The notes under the pieces are model-generated. The model did no database searches, was not told where the DNA came from, and was given only the letters and a program-made list of their open reading frames with translations. Positions 58,747-64,000 of a stretch of DNA of 64,000 bases are shown piece after piece (within the stretch, counting starts at the first letter, position 1; every line of letters starts with the position of its first letter). The stretch comes from Stigmatella ashevillena (GTDB lineage: Bacteria > Myxococcota > Myxococcia > Myxococcales > Myxococcaceae). The stretch lies in assembly GCF_028368975.1 (NCBI RefSeq), contig NZ_JAQNDM010000002.1, forward strand, positions 4,892,425 through 4,956,424. Reading direction: 5' to 3'. A program made the translations under genes and the position numbers.

Positions 58747-59258
58747 ATGCGCCTCCTGACCTGCATCGCACTCCTGCTTCTTCTCCCTGCTTGCGCAACG
58801 ACCGAGCCGAGCCCGCGGCATGGAACCCGAGGCGGGCCAACCTCCACAGAGCGGCAGCGCTGCCCTGGAGGGACGGGGGGCGCGGTTGCCTCCGCGGGTG
58901 CGGCTGCCGTGGGAGACGGTCGGTCGAGAATCAGCTCCCCGGATTGCAACAAGAGCGCGCCCTCGCTCTTGCCCGAGGACTGCCTATCATCAAGCTCCCA
59001 GAAAAGAGCCCAACGCCTGAGATTCCACATCGCCTCGGGTGGCTGAATTACTGGTCGGACGCTGCGGCCCAGACCATCGGCTTCCCAGATCCTCTCCGCG
59101 ATGCAGAGCTGCTCTCGCGTTCACGGCGCACCTCGACGGGCGGGTGGGTGGTCCGGCTCACGGACGAGTCTCTTGACCTCGAAAAGATCGCCCACCTGGA
59201 TGCACTCCTGCGGGCCTATGAGCGTTTCCCGGAGATCGGCGGGCGTTTCACTCCTTGA
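58747..59258 (+). pseudogene. Decayed Sit-type toxin/immunity cassette
   Basis: ATG 58747 opens LLTCIALLLLLPACATTEPSP, a lipoprotein signal closely like that of the toxin at 47393 (CIALLFLLSACATMDPSP). The frame is then lost; RANLHRAAALPWRDGGRGC in another frame matches RLANLQRAALYPWTDDGHC of that toxin. From about 58990 the sequence jumps into the C-terminus of the associated immunity protein (EIPHRLGWLNYWSDAAAQTIGFPDPLRDAELL ... ERFPEIGG) and stops at 59258. So a toxin start, frameshifts and an internal deletion were fused to the end of an immunity gene. Confidence 0.85.
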
Positions 59259-59863
59259 GGTCCGCACCGTTCTCGGGAAGGAGAAGTGGGTGCCTCCCCC
59301 AGGATTCCCCTCGCGATGTCCAACAGGCGCTCGCCTGCGGTCCCCGTCCCCAGGCTCGAAGCACTCACCTGCGCGCCTTCCACAACGAAGAACAGCTTGC
59401 TCGCGGCCTCCTTGGGCTCGGTGAGGCCCGCCTGGGCGCACAGCGCTTCCACGTGCCGGAGCTGCGCCACCTTGTGGGCCTCGATCACCTGCCGCGCAGG
59501 GTGCTGACGGTCAGGCAGCTCGGCCACGGAGTTGTTGAACGCGCAGCCCCTCCCCGTACACCCCGCGAGCCGCTCGGCGATGAACCGCACCCAGCCCCAG
59601 AGCTGCGCACGTGCGTCACCGGGATGCTCGGCCGCGAGCCGCTCGAAGACCGCCTCCTCGCTTACCACCACGAGCCGCAGCCACTCCGCCACCAACGCGT
59701 CCTTGGACGCGAAGTGGCGGTAGAGCGCCATCTTCGTCGTCTCCGCCCTTGCCGCGATCGCCTCGACCCCCACCCCCCGGATGCCCTCCCGATAGAAGAG
59801 CTCCTCGGCCGCCGCGAGGATCCGCTCCCGGGGCGGCGTCTTCACCCTCTTGTGCTCCTTCAT
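59216..59863 (-). CDS. TetR-family repressor
   Basis: 215 aa. RERILAAAEELFYREGIRGVGVEAIAARAETTKMALYRHFASKDALVAEWL is a standard TetR helix-turn-helix. The ligand domain contains GCAFNNSVAELPDRQHPARQVIEAHK, similar to the TetR group controlling small hydrolases. ATG 59863 (AAGGA about 6 bases upstream); upstream in-frame codons lie in the operator region. Divergent from the metallo-hydrolase gene with two palindromic sites between, so it is likely to repress both. Its last 40 bp overlap the remnant immunity gene on the other strand. Confidence 0.9.
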   Translation of the reverse strand: MKEHKRVKTPPRERILAAAEELFYREGIRGVGVEAIAARAETTKMALYRHFASKDALVAEWLRLVVVSEEAVFERLAAEHPGDARAQLWGWVRFIAERLAGCTGRGCAFNNSVAELPDRQHPARQVIEAHKVAQLRHVEALCAQAGLTEPKEAASKLFFVVEGAQVSASSLGTGTAGERLLDIARGILGEAPTSPSRERCGPQGVKRPPISGKRS

Positions 59864-59879
59864 CACCTGTCCTTGACAA

Positions 59880-59897
59880 TGATACCGAACGGTATCA
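59880..59897. promoter_or_regulatory. TetR operator, copy 1
   Basis: TGATACCG-AA-CGGTATCA, perfect 8-bp arms around a 2-bp centre, 17 bp before the repressor start. Identical core to copy 2. Confidence 0.85.
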
Positions 59898-59910
59898 CAA
59901 GGGGCCCGCA

Positions 59911-59928
59911 TGATACCGAACGGTATCA
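59911..59928. promoter_or_regulatory. TetR operator, copy 2
   Basis: Same 18-bp palindrome as copy 1, displaced by 31 bp (about three helical turns) and extended by one more matched base pair. It ends 17 bp before the metallo-hydrolase ATG, so a bound dimer would block its promoter or ribosome site. Confidence 0.85.
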
Positions 59929-59945
59929 TTCTACGGAGGCAGTCC

Positions 59946-60920
59946 ATGACCATCCGCTCGTTCCTCGGCCGCGCCACGCTGGCCGCCAGCCTCGCCACCC
60001 TCTCTGTCGGGGGCTTCCCCGCTCCCGCCCATGCCGCCGCGCCGCAGGTCAAGACGCAGGCGCCCGGCTTCTACCGGATGATGTTGGGCGACTTCGAAAT
60101 CACCGTGCTGTCCGATGGCACGGCGCCGCAGGAGCCGGAGAAGCTCCTCACCCACACCCAGCCGGAGCACGTCCGCTCGCTGCTGGCCGCCGCGTACCTC
60201 ACCTCGCCGGTGGAGACGTCCATCAACGCCTATCTCATCAACACGGGCGCTCAGTTGTTCCTGGTGGACACGGGCGCGGGTGAGTTGTTCGGACCGGCGG
60301 CGGGGCGGCTCGTCGCCAACCTGCGGGCGGCGGGCTATCAGCCCGAGCAGATCGACGCGGTGCTGCTCACCCATATCCATGGCGACCACTCGGGCGGCCT
60401 GGTGCTGGCGGGCAAGCCCGTGTTCCCCAACGCCACCGTGCACGCGCACAAGCGCGAAGCGGACTACTGGCTGACGCCCGCGAACGCGGAGAAGGCCCCG
60501 GATCACCACAAGCCCTACTTCCAGTATGCGGCGACCTCATTGGCGCCGTACGTGGCGGCGGGCAAGCTCAAGACCTTCGAGGGGAACAAGGAACTGGCGC
60601 CCGGCATCCGGACGCTCGAGGCGGCGGGCCACACCCCCGGGCACTCCTTCTACGTCGCGGAGAGCCAGGGCCAGAAGCTCGTGTTCTGGGGAGACCTGAT
60701 GCACGTGGCCGCGGTCCAGTTCCCCGAGCCCGCGGTGACCATCCAATACGACGTCGACTCCAAGGCGGCAGCGGCCCAACGCGCGAAGGCCTACGCCGAT
60801 GCCGCGAAGCAGGGCTATCTCGTGGCGGTGGACCACATCTCCTTCCCAGGCATCGGCCACCTCCGGCCCCAGGGCAAGGGCTACAGCTGGATCCCGGTGA
60901 ACTACAGCTTCACGAAGTAG
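59946..60920 (+). CDS. Secreted metallo-beta-lactamase-fold hydrolase
   Basis: 324 aa. Signal peptide 1-31 (ATLAASLATLSVGGFPAPAHA). MBL motifs: NAYLINTGAQLFLVDTG, THIHGDHSGG (H143, H145, D147, H148), GHTPGHSFY, and a terminal VDHISFPGIGHL. This subgroup resembles periplasmic lactonase-like or aryl-sulfatase-like MBL enzymes rather than beta-lactamases. GGAGG sits 6 bases before ATG 59946. Under control of the divergent TetR protein; the inducer is perhaps its substrate. Confidence 0.92.
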   Translation: MTIRSFLGRATLAASLATLSVGGFPAPAHAAAPQVKTQAPGFYRMMLGDFEITVLSDGTAPQEPEKLLTHTQPEHVRSLLAAAYLTSPVETSINAYLINTGAQLFLVDTGAGELFGPAAGRLVANLRAAGYQPEQIDAVLLTHIHGDHSGGLVLAGKPVFPNATVHAHKREADYWLTPANAEKAPDHHKPYFQYAATSLAPYVAAGKLKTFEGNKELAPGIRTLEAAGHTPGHSFYVAESQGQKLVFWGDLMHVAAVQFPEPAVTIQYDVDSKAAAAQRAKAYADAAKQGYLVAVDHISFPGIGHLRPQGKGYSWIPVNYSFTK

Positions 60921-60930
60921 AGGCTGCACC

Positions 60931-61905
60931 TCAGGCACGAGTCTCCGCGTCCCGCCGGGCACACTCGATGATGTGCTGAAGGAAGTCCCGGTGCCCGTGC
61001 GGTTGGAGCGACAGGATGAAGTCCGCGCTCCCGGGTTGATCCGGTGGGTAGAACACCCCCGGGTTCGCGTTGCAGTCGAGCATAAACAGGTGGCCCTCCT
61101 CGTCCATGCGGATGTCGCAGCGGCAATAGCCACGGGCGTTCACGGCCAAGAACGTCCGCTGTGCCATCTCGCTCAGCCGCGCCACGAGCCCCGTGTCGAG
61201 CACGGGCCGCATGTGCATGTCGTTGTAGCTGTTCCACTTGAGATCGAAGTGCTTGAACGTCTCCCCCGGTGGGAAATGGATCTCCACCGGGGAATGGACC
61301 CAGGGCACGTGCTCTCCCAGCCTCGGCTCGGAGACGAGCACGGTGAACTCACGTCCGGCGATGAACTCCTCGAGCAGCAGTCCTCCAAATTGGGCCAGCG
61401 TCCGCCCCGCGCGGTCGAGCAAGGCCTCCCGGGTACTCACCTTGGAGTCCAACTCGATTCCCACGCTGGCGTAGCCGGAACCGGGCTTGACCAGCACGGG
61501 AAAGCGCAGCTTCTCAGCAGCTTGCTCGACGCGGGTCAGATCCGCGGCGAAGAGGTGTGCGGGCGTGACAACGCCATGATCGATCCAGGCCTGCTTCAAC
61601 GCCTCGCGTGACGCCTCGTAGAAGCGCGCGTCTGCCCCCGTGTACGCCAGACCCAAGCGCTCCAGGTGGTGGATGACCTCGACCCCCGCGATGTCCTCGT
61701 CCGGCGCGCCGTCGCACAGGTTGATGAACGCGTCGAAGCCCTCGGCCGCAAGCCGTTCAAGGACCTCCTGGGTGTTGGCGCGCGTCAGGGGCTGGTGGGA
61801 CCAGCTGTGGCCGGGCAACCACTGGGAGGGATCGACCACGGGATCGATGTCCTTGTAGGGGGACAGGGAGCCCTCGTAAGAGGAGTACAGTGTACAGAGG
61901 CGCAT
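60931..61905 (-). CDS. ATP-grasp ligase, D-Ala-D-Ala ligase-like
   Basis: 324 aa. FDAFINLCDGAPDEDIAGVEVIHHLERLGLAYTGADARFYEASREALKQAWIDHGVVTP is the N-terminal part, LRFPVLVKPGSGYASVGIELDSKV the ATP-grasp lysine region, GGLLLEEFIAGREFTVLV the second, and GYCRCDIRMDEEGHLFMLDCNANPGVFYPPD the metal-binding end (D, E/D, N). It forms an amide bond to a carboxylate; partner unknown. ATG 61905 fits the first conserved strand. Located 52 bp after the kinase gene on the same strand, and convergent with the MBL gene (10 bp). Confidence 0.88.
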   Translation of the reverse strand: MRLCTLYSSYEGSLSPYKDIDPVVDPSQWLPGHSWSHQPLTRANTQEVLERLAAEGFDAFINLCDGAPDEDIAGVEVIHHLERLGLAYTGADARFYEASREALKQAWIDHGVVTPAHLFAADLTRVEQAAEKLRFPVLVKPGSGYASVGIELDSKVSTREALLDRAGRTLAQFGGLLLEEFIAGREFTVLVSEPRLGEHVPWVHSPVEIHFPPGETFKHFDLKWNSYNDMHMRPVLDTGLVARLSEMAQRTFLAVNARGYCRCDIRMDEEGHLFMLDCNANPGVFYPPDQPGSADFILSLQPHGHRDFLQHIIECARRDAETRA

Positions 61906-61957
61906 GAGGGCATGTTCCGTGTGTGCTGGGTTCCCACCGGGGAGGGTGGCTCCCTGC

Positions 61958-63322
61958 TCAAGGTTGAACCGACGTCGGGGGACGACCGAGTTGCAAGATG
62001 GGGCTGTAACAGCCGTCCTTCCATGAGTAGGCACGAACACCGCACGGAGGTGTCTTGTCCGCGGACTGCACCCAGCATCCACCGTTGATGTTGACCTGCG
62101 GCTTGTCACAGGGAGGCCGCAACTGCCCCGGAAAGGGCTTCTGGGGAACATCCATGTTGACGGTGCTCTGCTCTGTCTGCGACGCGAGCTCGCCTGCTAT
62201 GTCCATCGGCCCTGCGTCCGCGTGTCCCCCCAAGCTCGTGCGCTCCTCCTGGAGCCCCGGCCACGACAAGTGAGTGCCTGCCCACCATACGCCTCCGGTA
62301 AGAAGGCCCACGCCCACTGCCACCATGAGCCCTCTCACCCCCGTCAGTCCCAAAAGCGGCGGACGGGGCCGACGGCGGGGCACTTCGGGCACTGGCTCCA
62401 GGCCCTGAGGTAACGACTTTGACACGGGACGGATGGGCTGATCCGCCAGGGGGCCAGACATCTCCGCCGCATGTTCCAAGGCCTGCGCAACCTCGGTCGC
62501 ACTTCCCCGGAGCGCTGGCTCGTCCGAGAGCATCTGGCGGATGAGCGCGGCCAGTTCCGGGCTCACGCTCACCCGGCGCTCGGGGGCCACGGGCTCGGCC
62601 GGAACGAATTGAAACCCCTCCTCCGTCTGCTGCATCGCCACGCACTCAGGCGGATACTCGCCCACTGTGAGGCGGTAGGCCGTCACGCCCAGCGCGTACA
62701 CATCATCCGCGGGCTGGGCCTCATACCGGGCCCGGGGCAGACGGCGCGCTTCCCATTGAAAGCGCTGACATTCGGGACTCTGGTACTGGGGCGTGCCTGG
62801 GGGAGGAAACTGGTGGGTCAGGATTTCCGCTCCCCGGTAGAGTCCTGAACCAAAGTCCATCAGCACGGCGCTGCCATCCATCCGCACCAGCACGTTGTCG
62901 CCTTTGACATCGCGGTGTACCCCCTTCACCGCGTGCGTGGCCTCCAAGGCCCGGGCCACCTGCGCCAGGAGTTGAAACACCTTCCGTGAGGTGAGTTCCT
63001 GCTGGGAGGCCCACGCGTACAGCGGCGTTCCTTCCACCCACTCCATGACCAGATACGGAAAGGGCACTCCGCCCGGAAGTACCTGCCAGCCTCGGTCCAG
63101 GAGGCGCGGAACATGGGGATGGCAGATGCGCGAGAGCAACTCCCCTTCCCGCTCGAAGCGCGGGTCCAGGGGGTGACGCGCCAGCTTCAAGGCAAACGGC
63201 CCAGCGCCCGCTTGTGCCTCGCGCTCCACGCGGTAGACGGCGCCATAGGCGCCTTGGCCCTGGAAGCTCACCACGCGCCAAGGACCGAGGAGGGTATCAG
63301 CAGGAAGTGCGTTCGGATTCAC
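61958..63322 (-). CDS. Transmembrane Ser/Thr protein kinase
   Basis: 454 aa from GTG 63322; an ATG at 63373 is possible. The start NPNALPADTLLGPWRVVSFQGQGAYGAVYRV is the common opening of myxobacterial kinases with the Gly loop. FALKLARH gives the ATP Lys, GVHRDVKGDNVLV the catalytic D138, LMDFGSGLYRG the DFG, GTPQYQSPE the activation end. A membrane helix lies at about 355-372 (GLMVAVGVGLLTGGVWWAG), then a 70-residue exterior tail with four Cys (CDKPQVNINGGCW, PPCGVRAYSWKDGCY). All kinase residues are intact. Confidence 0.93.
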   Translation of the reverse strand: MNPNALPADTLLGPWRVVSFQGQGAYGAVYRVEREAQAGAGPFALKLARHPLDPRFEREGELLSRICHPHVPRLLDRGWQVLPGGVPFPYLVMEWVEGTPLYAWASQQELTSRKVFQLLAQVARALEATHAVKGVHRDVKGDNVLVRMDGSAVLMDFGSGLYRGAEILTHQFPPPGTPQYQSPECQRFQWEARRLPRARYEAQPADDVYALGVTAYRLTVGEYPPECVAMQQTEEGFQFVPAEPVAPERRVSVSPELAALIRQMLSDEPALRGSATEVAQALEHAAEMSGPLADQPIRPVSKSLPQGLEPVPEVPRRRPRPPLLGLTGVRGLMVAVGVGLLTGGVWWAGTHLSWPGLQEERTSLGGHADAGPMDIAGELASQTEQSTVNMDVPQKPFPGQLRPPCDKPQVNINGGCWVQSADKTPPCGVRAYSWKDGCYSPILQLGRPPTSVQP

Positions 63323-63383
63323 AGGCCCGAAGCGTAGCGTGCAATCTTCCCTGCCCCAAGCACTTGGAAACATCCTGAAATGA

Positions 63384-64000
63384 CTACGCTTCCCGCTCAA
63401 TCATGGAGCGCAATCTGAGGAGCAAGCCTTTTGAGATAGGATGCTCTTCTCCCAAGCTATCCTGCAAGGCGTCTATGGCCTGGCGAGCTGTCGAGACAGC
63501 CTCGTGCTTCCTCAATATCGACTGAATTTGTGCCAACGAACCAAGACATTGCGCCGTCTCAGGGTGATGCAATCCCCAAGCTTCACGAGCGATGTCAGCG
63601 GCACGCAGCAGAAATGACTCTCCCTCCTGCGGGCGCATGGATGCTGTCACGATAAAGCCAAGGTTGGCCAACATGACACAGAGTTGTGGATTTCGAGGGC
63701 CAAGAGCCCGCTCCGCGATCTCAAGCGCTTGCCATAGCAACGGCTCTGCCTCACTGTACCGGCCCTGAACCGCAAGCACCTTGGCCCACTGATGGAGAGC
63801 TCCCCCATAGTCAGGGTGCTCAGACCCGAGGGCATGCTGCATGATGCCAACAGATTGGCGCACAAGTTCCGCCGCCTCTGTATAGCGACCTTGCGTTTCG
63901 AGCAGTACCGACAGCGAACAGAGGGCTGCCCCATAAAGTGGGTGCCGTAAGCCGAGTGCTCTCTCACGAATAGCCAGAGTTTGGCGAATCAAATCCTCTG
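63384..64000 (-). CDS. TPR-repeat protein, C-terminal part (runs off the right edge)
   Basis: At least 205 codons; open at the right end of the window. Four to five repeats of the kinesin-light-chain TPR type (LGLRHPLYGAALCSLSVLLETQGRYTEAAELV, LGSEHPDYGGALHQWAKVLAVQGRYSEAEPLLWQALEIAERALG). In many myxobacteria such TPR regions are fused to Ser/Thr kinases, so the missing N-terminus may be a kinase. Stop 61 bp upstream of the next kinase start, same strand. Confidence 0.8.
   Translation of the reverse strand, partial: EDLIRQTLAIRERALGLRHPLYGAALCSLSVLLETQGRYTEAAELVRQSVGIMQHALGSEHPDYGGALHQWAKVLAVQGRYSEAEPLLWQALEIAERALGPRNPQLCVMLANLGFIVTASMRPQEGESFLLRAADIAREAWGLHHPETAQCLGSLAQIQSILRKHEAVSTARQAIDALQDSLGEEHPISKGLLLRLRSMIEREA

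Overview
The window is high-GC DNA (coding regions with strong G/C third positions) and its gene content points to a fruiting myxobacterium of the Myxococcaceae/Archangiaceae type: an Eps-type exopolysaccharide locus, many membrane histidine kinases, AgmX-like and DNRLRE/FG-GAP surface proteins, Sit-type lipoprotein toxins and a giant TPR-CHAT protein. No complete RNA gene, integrase, transposase or CRISPR array is visible.

Region 1 (1-16300, all minus strand) is a compact Wzx/Wzy exopolysaccharide operon read right to left: phosphoglycosyl transferase, flippase, short OPX lipoprotein, outer-membrane barrel, a 57-residue membrane protein, a stand-alone receiver, a Wzz-like co-polymerase without kinase domain, a processive glycosyltransferase, the Wzy polymerase, a degenerate BY-kinase-like protein, a second GT2 and a GH44 glycanase. 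Many neighbours overlap by 4 bp, so they are translationally coupled. A GT4 gene and a REC-GAF-kinase regulator lie upstream. The order from phosphotransferase to first GT resembles the M. xanthus eps locus as I remember it.

Region 2 (16300-39400) is mostly core metabolism and signalling: NudC, QueE, CysQ, PdxA and two parvulin/SurA chaperones; three kinases, one beside an RsbQ-type hydrolase; CBS and GIY-YIG proteins; alpha/beta hydrolases; a TonB-like C-terminal protein; an outer-membrane barrel; a secreted thiaminase I-like lipoprotein; a glycolate-oxidase-type FAD enzyme; and a DJ-1/PfpI protein.

Region 3 (39400-59260) is accessory. It holds secreted repeat proteins, a candidate ADP-ribosyltransferase-like toxin with a small partner, a tRNA 3' fragment plus terminator, an intact Sit-like lipoprotein nuclease toxin with its immunity gene, a frameshifted second toxin with an intact immunity gene, a decayed third toxin/immunity cassette, a broken alcohol dehydrogenase, and a 1695-residue TPR-CHAT protein built on 23 in-register 126-bp repeats.

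Region 4 (59200-64000) has a TetR/metallo-beta-lactamase pair with two identical palindromic operators, an ATP-grasp ligase, a myxobacterial Ser/Thr kinase and a TPR gene that runs off the right edge.
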